64,000 nt of DNA. Origin: Branchiostoma belcheri (taxonomy: Eukaryota > Chordata > Leptocardii > Amphioxiformes > Branchiostomatidae). This document shows positions 42,838 through 53,365 of this stretch, piece by piece (the first letter of the stretch is position 1; every line of letters starts with the position of its first letter). The DNA is taken from the NCBI RefSeq assembly GCF_001625305.1, contig NW_017802379.1, positions 7,628,412-7,692,411 of the forward strand, written 5' to 3'. The position numbers were made by a program, and so were the translations under genes. The notes under the pieces are model-generated. The model did no database searches. It worked only from the letters and a program-made list of their open reading frames with translations, and had not been told where the DNA came from.

Positions 42838-43706
42838 CGTACGAATCTCACCTATCTCCACCACCCGTGTCTATCGTTCTAACCACTTTGATTCGACATT
42901 TTCTTCTCTGAAAGGTCTGCAGCCAAACAGTTCTGTCGATAACGTAATGCCACCTGATTTGGTTGGCAGTGAATGTACACTCAACACTACCTCCACTTTC
43001 CACATGTTATATGTTCAGCTAGTGTGGTCAAACTCTCACAAACGATGCAACTGTTTCTAACAGTCAATTAGATATAGAATACTAAATAGTCCAAATACTA
43101 CATGTGTTAATGGGCCTAAATTCTCCTTTTTGCTCTGATTGGCGGATGTGTTTCCGCCAATGAAGATATAAGAGGTTAACATGTAATCTTAATTTTCAAA
43201 TAAATGTTAGCATTAGAATTTTTTAATGTCTTGGGGTGGTGGGACTATGGCACACAGATATGTCAACTATGTGTATTTGAATGTCAATTGTACTTTTTGT
43301 TGTGTGGCGCTGTTAATAAAGTTATAAACTTGAGTGCAGCGCCACACTGTCCTTGTTATGTTTTGACGCATTGAATAAGTAAAACTCTCACAAAGATAGC
43401 GTTTCTTAGTACCATAGTTTTCTCACTGTGTTTCCCTACACAACTACTATAAGAAGGCTTCAAAAAGCCATATAAGCTACACACATTTAAATAAAACTCA
43501 TGCTTACGCAACCAAAGCACGTGGTTCATAAATATTCCTTCAGAAGTTCAAGGGCAAAAATTGAGAACATTCTCCATTCCACAAACTGATGAAAAGACAG
43601 TTAAAGTGATTACAGTTGACGAGACAGTAATATCTCAGGCTTGCTACACCCACGAAAAATGGATCTTGACACCAGGCATAATGCTTTCTCATTCATTCAA
43701 TCCTTG
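42838..43706. other. Mostly unassigned; possible retroelement 3-prime end
   Basis: GTGTGGCGCTGTTAATAAAG (about 43301) followed by AGCGCCACAC inverted could be a LINE 3-prime UTR or a hairpin. ATTGGCGGATGTGTTTCCGC then CAAT (43139-43162) is a small palindrome. Confidence 0.35.
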
Positions 43707-43996
43707 CATGCATAGCCTAGTGTCTAGTCTCTCGTGGTTGGGGCCTGGGATCTCTTCGGGGGCACTGTTAGTTTTACCCCGCCTAGCTCAGCTGGCTGCC
43801 CGGTGAGAGGGTTACGCCTGTGATATTTTGTGCGCCAAGACTTGATTACCAATGGGGCTATACTTAATTAAACTGATCCTATCGTGCGAAACCCATATCG
43901 GGGAACCTAGCTGAGTCGGGCGGGGAAGAGCTTCTGCAGCCCCGAAGAGAACCCGCCCCAACCGCGATAGACTGGACACCACGCTACTGCATGCAC
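43707..43996. mobile_element. Foldback MITE, about 95-bp arms
   Basis: The left arm (TGCATGCATAGCCTAGTGTC, TCGTGGTTGGGGCCTGGGAT, CTCTTCGGGGG, CCCCGCCTAGCTCAGCTGG) pairs with the right arm (CCTAGCTGAGTCGGGCGGGG, CCCCGAAGAGAACCCGCCCC, AACCGCGATAGACTGG, ACCACGCTACTGCATGCA). The inner GTGCGCCAAGACTTGATTAC region is unpaired. TAGCTCAGCTGG looks tRNA-like by chance but no B box follows. Confidence 0.75.
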
Positions 43997-44561
43997 GGTC
44001 AGCGCCCTGTGCTATCTATGGAACCAATAACCCATGTTTTTCCTATGTCCAAACCTCTGACTCCACAATGATGAGAAGCCTACGGGTAGGAAAAATAACG
44101 TTGGTCTTGTCGACATGCAAAAACGCAATTCAAAAAGTCAATCAATACCTTAGTGTAAAGAGCCGGAGAACTTAGCTCTTATGTCTCCTACTCTGTTCAA
44201 CAAGCAATCAGCCAGCAATTATAAGGCATGCAACCTGGAGGGTACACATACAGTCGGTGTGCCACAAGAGGCTAACACTTGTAAGACTTCAAAACCTTGA
44301 GAAACTGTGCGGAACTCTGTTATCAGTGAAGAAAACGTGCGGGGGATTTCCGGAACAACCACTGAAGATCCCAGGAGACTGAGAGAGAGGGGGAGTTTAT
44401 TACAAGATTTAAGAGATCGGGGAAGGAGGAATAGACACTTAGCTGAAGGGAAAATGACAGATAAGATTGTTGTAAGTAGTCAGACTGAGAAACACAAGAC
44501 TAAAGAATAAGTGAATTCGAATGACGCGACCTGATGAGTGATGAGTGAGTAGATGAATAAC
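43997..44561. other. No recognised feature
   Basis: No coding or repeat signal recognised; the frame 44307-44510 is Arg/Glu-rich without domains. Confidence 0.4.
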
Positions 44562-44902
44562 TAAGGCCATAAGAAATAAATTTTATGGATGACATCCTCC
44601 GCAGACTCCAAATCTAATGCGTTAGGGTGGAAAAAAACAAAGCGGGCAAAAAAACAAGATTCCTACATTTTCAAATTTTTACATCATAAACCTTGTTAAA
44701 TAAGAAATGATAGCCGAGTCTAGTCTCCTCTCTTCAAATTTATCTGCCATCCACGTTCTGGCATAGCAACAGACATTTTGCCCATTTTTGGCATGGTGAC
44801 CACTGTCAGAAGGCAACAAAATTTCTTGTTTTTTTTTTCAAATAAGGCGAAAATCAATGCGCGCGCTGATGTCATCCATAAAAATTACTTGCTGTGGCTT
44901 TA
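44562..44902. mobile_element. MITE family F3, subtype b
   Basis: Left TAAGGCCATAAGAAATAAAT and ATGGATGACATCCTCCGCAG; right GGCGAAAATCAATGCGCGCG, CTGATGTCATCCATAAAAAT and TACTTGCTGTGGCTTTA. The left terminus differs slightly from the right, an early sign of terminal divergence. Confidence 0.8.
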
Positions 44903-45046
44903 GTATAAAACAAAATTTGTCTACTGCATGAAATTTAAAATGTCACTTGTACTAGTACACGCATGCAGAATATTTGAAGCCTAGATTGAACATTTTAAGA
45001 CGCAATGTTTAAAGCAAGATATGTCGCCCCAGAGGCCATCTTTCAC

Positions 45047-45156
45047 TAGCCTCCTTCGCAGACTTGTTGGGCTATGGAGAGAAGGTTTCCACAAACTGAT
45101 GGCGTCGCGTCGCTTAAAATATTGCCGCCACCCAACAAGTCTGCGAAGGAGGCTAA
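45047..45156. mobile_element. Short MITE with 25-bp terminal inverted repeats
   Basis: TAGCCTCCTTCGCAGACTTG then TTGGG (45048-45072) and its complement CCCAACAAGTCTGCGAAGGA, GGCTA (45131-45155). Core about 58 bp. TA borders fit a TA duplication. Confidence 0.8.
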
Positions 45157-45804
45157 TCTTTCCCACCCCACGATCTAAACCCACGGTAATGAGACAGCCA
45201 GTAAAACGGACCAGCTAACATTGTAAAACCCTCCAGCATCAGTTACTAAGAAGGGATTTGCGATGTCCAATACCTGTAAACGCTTCAACTGGATGGTATT
45301 CATCGTATCTTTGCAATAAAACATGATTGTCCAATTCAGGCTTCGTGGTTGCATATGGGAGTAATATACTGGTTGATCTTTTCTTTTCGACTCAGAGAAA
45401 CTATTTATCATGTAACTGTCATTTTAGAATAATATTTAGTACTCGGCAACTAATATATCCACTCTGGTACTACCAAGTGATGCTATATAGTTTTTATCCA
45501 TTCAAGAAAACAAACTTATCTTATTCGAACTTTACTTTTAAACTCTGCAATCCAACAAATTGCCAAACTATTCAATTCATTTTCTGATTTGCCTCCCCCT
45601 TTTCTATTGCCTTGCGTATATGATCTATGTTGATTTGTACTATATGTTAACTTTAAAAAAAGAGTTGGGAAGAACTTCCACACTTTACGTTTTTTCTCAT
45701 GGAAGTTCAATTGCTGACGTCACGTATCCGTATAAAGTCTCGCGTGAATAGGTCACGTGTCCGTAACTCTCGCGAGATTACCTTCGGAAGTGATTGGTCA
45801 TTAC
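45157..45804. other. No recognised feature
   Basis: AT-rich, with several short overlapping frames. Confidence 0.4.
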
Positions 45805-45806
45805 TT

Positions 45807-45844
45807 ATCCTGATGAAGACGACAGTGGTCGTTGAAAATTTGAT
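45807..45844 (+). ncRNA. Hammerhead-ribozyme-like motif
   Basis: Core 45810-45841: CUGAUGA, A, 6-bp stem II GACGAC/GUCGUU (one G-U) with AGUG loop, GAAA, self-complementary AAUU, U17. Stem I AUC (45807-45809)/GAU (45842-45844). No inverted partner arm was noticed nearby. Confidence 0.5.
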
Positions 45845-45884
45845 CTTTGTGTTGTAATGAAATTCGGCATTGTACTAAGTTAAT

Positions 45885-46108
45885 TTCTTTTCTTTATATT
45901 CTAACATGTAATTACAAGACGTGGTGACGGCACACTCAGTTTTTTTGCAACTTATACTAATGCTGCCATCAACACGGGGGACAATACAATACTAGTACTC
46001 ATTTTCACCCGGGCAAAGTGAGGAAAGTCGTGTAAAGTGCCTTTTCCAAGATCAAAGATCGGTGGCATGTCAGGACTCGAACCCGGGACCTCTTGGTTCC
46101 GAGTTAAG
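45885..46108 (-). mobile_element. tRNA-derived SINE, head truncated
   Basis: The minus strand has B box CGGGTTCGAGTCC (about 46076-46088), body GACATGCCACCGATC, GGAAAAGGCACTTTACACGA, 3-prime end GTGCCGTCACCACGTCTTG. The A box is lost at 46108. Confidence 0.75.
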
Positions 46109-46225
46109 AACTTTTTTTTCTTAATGACGCATTTCTTTCTAAGCTTTATTTTCAGCTTGAAACACCACATATGAGGAGTAGCGGCGTTAGCGATCCACCT
46201 GACTTGGCTGTATCTGGACATCTAG

Positions 46226-46507
46226 GGGAGAAAAACTGCACGGATAAATGACATCGACCCTGGGGGATTCGTAAGTTTTCACTCTTTGGTACTGCTTTCC
46301 AGGGTGCCTATTTGTGCCACGTTGTAGTTTTAACATTTTTATGTAGGATTTTCCCTTGTAATATTGGGGAGAAAAACTGCACGGATAAACCACATCGACC
46401 CTGGGGATTTGTAAGTTTTCACTCTTTGGTACTGCTTTACAGGGTGCCTATTTGTGACACGTTGTAGTCTTAACTTTTTACATAGAAGTTTCATTGTAAT
46501 ATTGGAT
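46226..46507 (+). repeat. Tandem duplication, 141-bp unit, two copies
   Basis: GGGAGAAAAACTGCACGGAT, ATCGACCCTGGGG, GTAAGTTTTCACTCTTTGGT, CAGGGTGCCTATTTGTG and CTTGTAATATTGG recur 141 bp apart with few changes. Confidence 0.9.
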
Positions 46508-46722
46508 TTCGTTAGTCAGAAGAAATAATTCCATAGCTTATCCTCTTTGATTACCAATCACGAGAAAGTAATGGATGCTGTTAATCACGTACCACCAATG
46601 GGGGATCATTTTTCATAAAAGTGCGGTTTCATCGATCATTCGATCAACTACGCACTTGTTATCCATCATTCGATCAAAATACGACTTGGGTATTCTAGCC
46701 TGGTGCGATAGCAGATTTAAAA
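46508..46722. other. No recognised feature
   Basis: CATCATTCGATCAA and ATCATTCGATCAA are repeated at about 46631 and 46663, each followed by a TACG-ACTT step. Nothing else recognised. Confidence 0.4.
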
Positions 46723-47080
46723 AGCTAGAACCCTCGCTGTTTCAGTGCGATACATATATCTTGGTTTATTTATTCATGAAAAATTACAAACTTTCATACA
46801 CAGGAGGAGACGGTCTGTTTCGCACTAAATTGTGTACAAATATACTAGTATAAAGTGTTATGTCTTTCAAAGTTAACTTTCTCCACAAGGAATCTTCCAA
46901 CTAGAACCCTCACTGTTTTAGTGTGATATATATATCTTCGTCTATTTATTCATGAAAAATTACAAACTTTCATACACAGGGGGGGGGGCGGTATGTTTCG
47001 CACTAAATTGTGTACAAATAAGTGTTATGTCCTTCAAAGTTTTAAAACTTTCTCCACAAGGACTCTTCCAACTAGAATTT
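46723..47080 (+). repeat. Tandem duplication, about 178-bp unit, two copies
   Basis: CTAGAACCCTC(G/A)CTGTTT, TATTTATTCATGAAAAATTA, CAAACTTTCATACACAGG, TTTCGCACTAAATTGTGTAC and ACTTTCTCCACAAGG occur in order in both units. Confidence 0.9.
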
Positions 47081-47098
47081 AACGGCATATAGATCATG

Positions 47099-47641
47099 AA
47101 GCCCCTGTCACACATTCAGAACCTTCCCCCGAACACCAGCCGACCAGCTAAAGTTCGCGAACAGTCTGACCAGATTTCGGCCACGTCTATATGTCTATAC
47201 GAATGAAATCAACTTTGACTCAAATTTCCCAAGGCCTAGGCCTACTTTTGAACACCAGCTAACCACAGGAATACAAAGCTGGTATTGAGAATTTACATAG
47301 CGACATATACGACAAGCCGGCACATGCTGGCTTTTTGCGGAATTTATGAATCGGCACTATACATATGTACTGAGTTCTTGAGTCGTGGAGCTTCGGCAGC
47401 CTGGGTGCCGTCCTCCAGAGTTACCACCGGCTACGTATTGTCGCTAACTACCATGGACTACCAAGGCTTAGTGCCAGGCCAGAGCCTCAGAGGACGAGAT
47501 TTTTATTTTTTATTTTTTGAGAACAAGCGAAAATTAATGCACGCGTGGATGTCATCCATAAAATGAAGTCGGTGGCGCCTTAGGGGGAGTTCGGCTAGTG
47601 TTCAGGATGCCATATTCAGTTGTGTGTGACAGTGGCTTAAC
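47099..47641 (+). mobile_element. MITE family F2 with nested F3 insertion
   Basis: Left terminus AAGCCCCTGTCACACATTCA and right terminus TTGTGTGTGACAGTGGCTTA are inverted. The F2 body is interrupted by an F3 subtype c copy at about 47270-47582, after which F2 resumes with GAGTTCGGCTAGTGTTC. Confidence 0.8.
47270..47582. mobile_element. MITE family F3 subtype c, nested in F2
   Basis: Right end GAAAATTAATGCACGCGTGG, ATGTCATCCATAAAATGAAG, TCGGTGGCGCCTTA. Inner CGACAAGCCGGCACATGCTG and TTTTTGCGGAATTTATGAAT is the inverse of 21640-21700. The left terminus is eroded, so the start is approximate. Confidence 0.65.
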
Positions 47642-47927
47642 GTCTTTCATCCTAATTTGTGGATAAGAAGCCGTGACTGGCCGTCAAGCATCGCGGCTGT
47701 ATATCTAGAGTTAAGCACCTCAGTGGGCTCATTTGTGCAGTTCATCTTCCTACAGTGACGCTTTTCTAATTATCTTTGGCGATCACATTTAAAATCCACC
47801 GATTAAGAAGATCGAATACCTTCTGATGTACCATCCAGCATTGTCATGATTGTTGCATCTATCAGATTTTGGCATATGACTCTACAGTTACAGACATAGG
47901 CTCAGCGCTTTTCAAAGGTGCTTGGAA
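47642..47927. other. No recognised feature
   Basis: No coding or repeat signal recognised. Confidence 0.4.
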
Positions 47928-48331
47928 GCCTGTATCATCCCCCGTCTCGGTAGTCGACCTTGCCAAACACCACCCAACCGCAGCCGAACTTTCTCCCGAC
48001 CTACTCCTTTGGTTGGGGAGTTCAGAAGTGTTCGGAAGTGTTGTGGGGTCGTGTGGCGTAGCGGCAGAGTGCTCGACTCGGAACCAAGAGGTCCCGGGTT
48101 CGAGTCCTGAGATGCCACCGATCTGGTGCCCTTGGGAAAGGCACTTTACGACACGACTTTCCTCACTTAGCTCAAGTGAAAATGAGTATTGTCTTGTCCT
48201 GTATTTGTCCACTGCGTTGCTGGCGTCATACAAATAAGTTCATATAACTTAAGTGTGGCGTCACCATGTCATGAAATGTTGGGAAAAAAGTGTTATGGGG
48301 GCCATATTCGACTATGTGTGACAGGGGTTTA
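47928..48331 (+). mobile_element. MITE family F2 with nested SINE
   Basis: CACCCAACCGCAGCCGAACT, CCTTTGGTTGGGGAGTTCAG before the SINE and GGCCATATTCGACTATGTGT, GACAGGGGTTTA after it. The left terminus is degraded (AAGCCTGTATCAT). Confidence 0.7.
48043..48287 (+). mobile_element. tRNA-derived SINE nested in F2
   Basis: Head GTGGGGTCGTGTGGCGTAGC, B box GGGTTCGAGTCC, body CACCGATCTGGTGCCCTTGG, 3-prime GTGTGGCGTCACCATGTCAT. AAGTGTT on both sides (48036-48042, 48288-48294) is a candidate duplication. Long frames on both strands here derive from the SINE. Confidence 0.85.
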
Positions 48332-48420
48332 GGATTTGTGCACTGCCTCGTAGAACCAGTGTGTGCCTTTAAAATGACATATTTATATTCTATGTCACTC
48401 TCCTTGGGGTACAAGCACAC

Positions 48421-49074
48421 ATGCATCAAATTGTAGAGCCAGGAAAAGTTTCACTTGAGTTTCTTTGCCCTGGTTCGTTTACCGAAGAAAATATGTGGTG
48501 GAAAATTGAAAAAAAAAACATTATTCAGCCCCGCAACTTCAAGCCCAAAACGTCTTTACTTTCTTGCTTTAATGCTATTCTTGCCACGTTACGTAAATGG
48601 AAAACACAAAACGATCTCCTCTGCTTAAAAAAACGTGACTGCGTCAACCTATTTCTCACTGCCAGGAAAAACTTTATCTCCCGTACCTCAGACTTCCGGT
48701 CGCTATTTACTTCGTATCTCCTTACTCCCCACGTCTGCTTCCTTGATGGCGTCTTAAAGTGGCACCTGTCTCCAAGACGTCAAGCCGTTCCTCCTTGGCT
48801 CGTGGTAGATGCGTCTGGAAGAATTGGTTTAAACTTCATCCATCCGTCTTCGTGTCTGCTCCCTGCACGGTTCTCGGTCGGTTACCGCCAATTACCGCCC
48901 GGCAACCCGCTTCATCTCCGGCCGAGCCCCGGCCAGCACAGCGGGATGAACTCGCGATCGATCTCGACGTCAGGCCGAGCAAAAAAATGTTGTGTTTGCG
49001 GTTACCGGACGACGGTAGTAAAAACCCAAAGACCGAAGCCTTTTGGGTCTAAGGCCATAAAATTTTCCATCTGA
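48421..49074 (+). CDS. Unidentified 217-codon ORF, doubtful
   Basis: The second longest non-LINE, non-GPCR frame. Residues about 1-165 look protein-like (VSLEFLCPGSFTEENMWWKI; LLTPHVCFLDGVLKWHLSPR). The last 40 residues run into an R10-like sequence (about 48975) and an F3-like junction, so the C-terminus is repeat-derived. The frame is open upstream to 48373, so the start is arbitrary. No domain recognised. It could be a fossil transposon ORF or chance. Confidence 0.2.
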   Translation: MHQIVEPGKVSLEFLCPGSFTEENMWWKIEKKNIIQPRNFKPKTSLLSCFNAILATLRKWKTQNDLLCLKKRDCVNLFLTARKNFISRTSDFRSLFTSYLLTPHVCFLDGVLKWHLSPRRQAVPPWLVVDASGRIGLNFIHPSSCLLPARFSVGYRQLPPGNPLHLRPSPGQHSGMNSRSISTSGRAKKCCVCGYRTTVVKTQRPKPFGSKAIKFSI

Positions 49075-49111
49075 CTTCTGATTAAAACTCTTGGAACACC
49101 ACAAATGTACG

Positions 49112-49350
49112 AAGGCCATGTTGATTTGATTATATGGATGACATCCACGCGCGCAAGAAGTTTCGTCCGTAACAAAAAAATGTTTTCGACCGAATTGTAA
49201 ATCGTACAAAGCAGCTTCAAAATTAGCAAATATGTGCCGTAAATGAAAAAAAAAAGATCTTGGAAAACGCTACTAGCAGAATGCCAAAATCACATAGATT
49301 TTAGAAAAAGACGTATATTTAACAAAGAAGGCAACTTTTTTAAGTTTTTT
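49112..49350 (+). mobile_element. MITE family F3, subtype a, left part
   Basis: AAGGCCATGTTGATTTGATT, ATGGATGACATCCACGCGCG, TAAATCGTACAAAGCAGCTT, AGAATGCCAAAATCAC. The right terminus is missing. Overlaps small frames on the minus strand that are by-products. Confidence 0.75.
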
Positions 49351-49859
49351 CATCCATAAACAGCATTTGTTGGATCTGTTTAACAGAAATCTAAAAAAAA
49401 AGGAAGAAGAAAAAAGAAAGCCTTACCTACAGACCAAAGTTTTTTCCGATCGTAACCAGGAACAAAACATTTTCCCCAGGCCTCAGTACAGTACAGTGTT
49501 CACTTTCCAGTCCAATAGTCGTACAATTTTCAATTTCCTGCTTAGGGCTTACACAAGGATTTATGGAGTCTGATTTCTGTACAGTACTGCTGGTAGTCTG
49601 GTCGCACGGTAGGGGACTTGGCCGTCGGGCTAAGAGATCATGTCCATCTAGATAGGCTTTGGGGCATGCAATTTCTTGATGTCGTTGACCTCACTATGGA
49701 TGATATTACCAAATTTTCCTCTATACTGGAAGGGGGCTCGATAGATGGCGTCTGACGGTCAAAGCTCAATCACGAGAAAGTTGGCTGGTGTTCGGCTGTA
49801 AGTCTGCAGAACAATAGGCAAACATCAGGGAGTAAGTCGTCAGGTTTTTGGGTGGGCAA
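49351..49859. other. No recognised feature
   Basis: No coding or repeat signal recognised. Confidence 0.4.
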
Positions 49860-50025
49860 AAAGTAAAGTAAAAAGAAAGAAAGAAAAAGAAAGAGAGGGG
49901 GAGATAGAGAAAGACAAAGAGAAAAAGAGAAAAAGAAAGAGAAAGAAAGAAAGAAAGAAAAATAAAAAAGAAAGAAAGAAAGAAAAATAAAAAAGAAAGA
50001 AAGAAAGAAAAATAAAAAAGAAAGA
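49860..50025 (+). repeat. Purine tract, mainly (GAAA)n
   Basis: About 165 bp with almost only A and G on the plus strand, including tandem AAATAAAAAAGAAAGAAAGA blocks. The minus-strand Ser/Phe/Leu frame 49840-50061 is low complexity, not a gene. Confidence 0.9.
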
Positions 50026-50374
50026 ATTTGCTATCATCTGTATTCCAGTACAGTGGTCCATTAAATCTATTGCAAGCTTCAGTGTGGAAACATAATATTT
50101 AATACGTCGTTATGACATACAGTTTGGAAAGAGGCGACCAATTACCTCCTCATCACACATGCATTTTCCGTCCACTATAATTCCACCATAAATCCTATAT
50201 CCAGACTATATAATACCCAGTGCGTGCTCCATTCTAATTTCCTGGGATATCCTTAACTATGTATAGGAAGTAACATTCAGCATAGATGTTAACAGTTAGA
50301 GATACTAAAGATAAATGTATGGGTGTAAGCATGCAGACTCTGTAAAAACATTTATAGGATAGAAGCATTATTTT
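50026..50374. other. No recognised feature
   Basis: No coding or repeat signal recognised. Confidence 0.4.
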
Positions 50375-50738
50375 AAGCCCCTGTCACAAATAGACGAATA
50401 TGGCCTCCCGAACGCTGCCGAACTCCCCCCAACCATGGTCGGGAGTAAGTCGGCTGGTGGTCGGCTACTGATTGGCTGCACCAGCCGAACATTCGGTTGT
50501 GGACGGACGGGAGGTAGGGCTATGGTCGGTTGGTGGTTGTCCGGCGTTCGGGAATATAGGTCATTAGTGTGCTAGACGTGTTTGGTGTTCAAATTTGACT
50601 CAAATTTACCTCAAATTCGTTTTCGATTCGTATAAAAAGACAGGTGTGTGGCCAAATCTGGTCAGACCGCTCCCGAACGTTAGCCAACCTTGGTCGGTTG
50701 GTGGTCGTGGGAAAGTTCTGAATGTGTGACAGTGACTT
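50375..50738. mobile_element. MITE family F2, full length
   Basis: Both termini present: AAGCCCCTGTCACAAATAGA and TCTGAATGTGTGACAGTGAC then TT. Repeated inside are TCGG(C/T)TGGTGGTCGG blocks, CCCCAACCATGGTCGGGAG, and a central TTTGACTCAAATTTACCTC. About 364 bp; a reference copy for the family in this window. Confidence 0.85.
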
Positions 50739-51184
50739 TACCCCACCAATAAAACAATGACCCTTCATCGTCCCCAATCATCACGAAAACTATATTCAAG
50801 GACACTCTTACCATTTATTTTAAAAGAACAATTTTTATTGATCGTATCAGGCATTCGAACATGACTGAAGACCTAGACCTACAGTGCCAATGCGCCGTAC
50901 TTTCGCACAAATGATGAGAAATGTATGAATAATAAATACAAGCGTAATTACACCATAACTCCTAATGCCAAGGACCAAGTAAAACAAATCTCCCTCTTTG
51001 ATACATTCCGCGCACGCACGAGCTATCTGTAACTGTAAACTTAACAGCGCGCGCCGAAACGCCTTAAGCATACTTCATCCTGGAGTTTACACTCAACCAT
51101 ATGCTTCTTGACAAATGCGGTACTGTTAAAGATCTAAAGTTGTTTCAATCCGTCTGTGGCGAACTAGAAGTGTTTGTGTAAGTT
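50739..51184. other. No recognised feature
   Basis: No coding or repeat signal recognised. Confidence 0.4.
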
Positions 51185-51560
51185 TAGTTTTTTTAATGTT
51201 TATCTTCGCAGAAGGAAAACATATTGTTTTTGCCCAGTTTTTTTCCTCTTCTGTGACCTGGGCCAGACGTCTGTCACCACGGTAACTGGTGCTGTAGCAG
51301 ACACCCTGTGGTGTTGGGTTACATTTTGTAGCAGGGCACTGAGTTGGAGGGACTGATCTCCATATGTATATGTATCAATAAAATAAAATACAAACTCATA
51401 AAATATAAACAGAGCAGTAGTTGGTTGGGCTAGACCATTCATATACTAGAGTATTATGACCACTACCACCCCCTGCTCTGTCCTGCTACATGATTTAACC
51501 CAACACTACAGAGTGCCTGTTACAGTACCAGTTACCATGGTGACAGACGTCTGGTCCTGG
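51185..51560. repeat. R6-related inverted repeat
   Basis: The left half (CTTCGCAGAAGGAAAACATA, CCAGACGTCTGTCACCACGG, GTTGGGTTACATTTTGTAGC) is inverted in the right half (CTGCTACATGATTTAACCCA, ACCATGGTGACAGACGTCTG). It is a palindromic version of R6. Confidence 0.65.
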
Positions 51561-52317
51561 CCATTGACCTTACGTGTTTGTTATCTTCTTAAAATGTTCC
51601 CATGGCCCATTCTCTTTCAAAATACATGGAACTAGTTACACATGCAACAGTCTACGTACAGACACAAGGTATTGCAACAAACTCTTTACGCCTCGTTTTC
51701 TGCACTTACCTCGCCAAGGGAACAAAAGAAATCATTTTTCCGTCACTTTCGGTGGCCGCCATTTTGTTGGACGTACCTGAGGGCATTTTGAAAGCTGGCC
51801 TGCTATTGGTAGCTTAAACGTTGCTTTGAATGGACCAATCCTGAAGCCCCGCTCACTTTCGTTAAAGCATAGAAATGCAAATATTTGACGGACCCTCTCT
51901 CATTGGTCGAACCGCTTATTGCCACATTCTCATTGGTTGGACTTTTAATTGTGATGGACATTTGGAGTCGGTCTATTGAAATTCATCAAACGGATTCATG
52001 ATGATCTGAATGTCATAACCGTCCTTAAGCTTGTTTTATTGTCTCTGTCATGCAGGGGTTTTTTTAATTTTTGTATTCTCTCTCTGTCCAGATTCTCTTT
52101 CTTTTCTCAATCAACGTGCCCAAGCTCTTTGCTTTAATACACACTTTATTAGTTGTCTCGTTTGCCTGTATTGATTTCTCACAGTCTCAGACGGATTAAG
52201 AAAAATGCAATTTAAGACGACAGAAGATGTCTTCAACTGCCCTTTATTGCTGTAACAGTATACATCAATTATAGTCCAAAGTCCATTGCCAATTCCTTCT
52301 CCCGTGACCCCGCATAA
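51561..52317. other. No recognised feature
   Basis: TCATTGGTCGAACCGC and TCATTGGTTGGAC are a short imperfect duplication near 51899-51945. No coding signal. Confidence 0.4.
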
Positions 52318-52525
52318 ATGTGGCGTCGTGTGGCGTAATGGTAGGGCATTTGGCCCAGAACCCAAAGGTCCTGGGTCCAATTGCAAATCCACCTACATAC
52401 CCCGACGTTTTGCCCTTGGGAAAACACTTTGCAAGAAGTTCCTCACTTCACTTGGGTGAAAATGAATACCTAGCTTCGGTTAGGGACGTCCCTGGGGTAG
52501 GACGGAGGAGAGCCACACAGCTTTA
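52318..52525 (+). mobile_element. tRNA-derived SINE, subfamily B, partial
   Basis: Head GTGGCGTCGTGTGGCGTAAT, degenerate B box GGGTCCAATTGC, then TGCCCTTGGGAAAACACTTT, GAATACCTAGCTTCGGTTAG, GGACGTCCCTGGGGTAGGAC. The subfamily B tail is absent. Confidence 0.7.
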
Positions 52526-52960
52526 CCTGAGCCAATTAAATGCATAAGGTGATTATATATGACTGGGGTTTACCCATTATAATACGATGTCCAGGAATAT
52601 AAATTCATAATCTAAAATTTCCTGAGCAGTTGTCGAGGGTTTAGGAGGCAGTGGAGGGACCTGGGGTAACGTAGGTGCATTCTGTCAATGTCTATACAAT
52701 TCTACATGTACACGGTCTAATGCATATCACCCGTCTATATAATACTACATGGTCTAATGCATATCACTCGAGGTACCAGCCCAACCGCAGGTCGGATTGT
52801 CCAAAACTCTGAGGAAGGTCCAACTCGTGGGATGGCTGGGGCCAAGGGTGATGTGCAATACACTGGGTTATAAACTAGGCCTTTTGATAAAGAGTAGGGA
52901 CATACGCCGGTGTGTAATGGTCCAAATTCTACAGTCTGGAGTTGGTGACTCACTACAAAT
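52526..52960. other. No recognised feature
   Basis: TACTACATGGTCTAATGCAT and ACATGTACACGGTCTAATGC with ATATCAC form a short direct repeat at 52700-52770. No coding signal. Confidence 0.4.
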
Positions 52961-53215
52961 CACCCGGACAATACCCTTGGTGCCAAACTCGTTTCGGGCT
53001 GCTAACCCTTTCCCTTCGGCAGCCAAGAGCCATTCGCCCGTCTGTCTAAATTGCCGCTACAGGGGAGTCTAGCCCGGGGGGGGGGGTTGGCTGGCCCTAC
53101 AGCGAGTTCTCGGGCTGGACAAATTTAGATAGGCGGGCGAAGGGCTCTTGGCTGCCCAAGGAAAACGGCCAACGGCCCAATACTGGTTTGGCACCCAGGG
53201 TACCCGGACAAAGGC
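52961..53215. mobile_element. MITE with about 85-bp inverted arms
   Basis: The left arm (ACCCTTGGTGCCAAACTCGT, GGCAGCCAAGAGCCATTCGC, CTGTCTAAATT) pairs with the right arm (AATTTAGATAGGCGGGCGAA, GGGCTCTTGGCTGCC, CCAATACTGGTTTGGCACCC). The spacer contains a G10 run (about 53075). Confidence 0.75.
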
Positions 53216-53365
53216 CTGGCGAACCCCGTCTCGTATTATTAGCCTCAAGGTTCGTCCTTTAATGGTCGTTGGGGTGGATCTTCAGTCAAAACGAATAGAT
53301 AAAAACGTCGTCATGAATCTTTTTTTCTTACTTTCATACTCCAAACTTTAGACAAGGAAGACAAG

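Noticed and set aside
47862-48237. Frames of 122-123 codons on both strands
   Set aside because: Produced by the SINE and MITE F2; similar peptides recur at other SINE copies.
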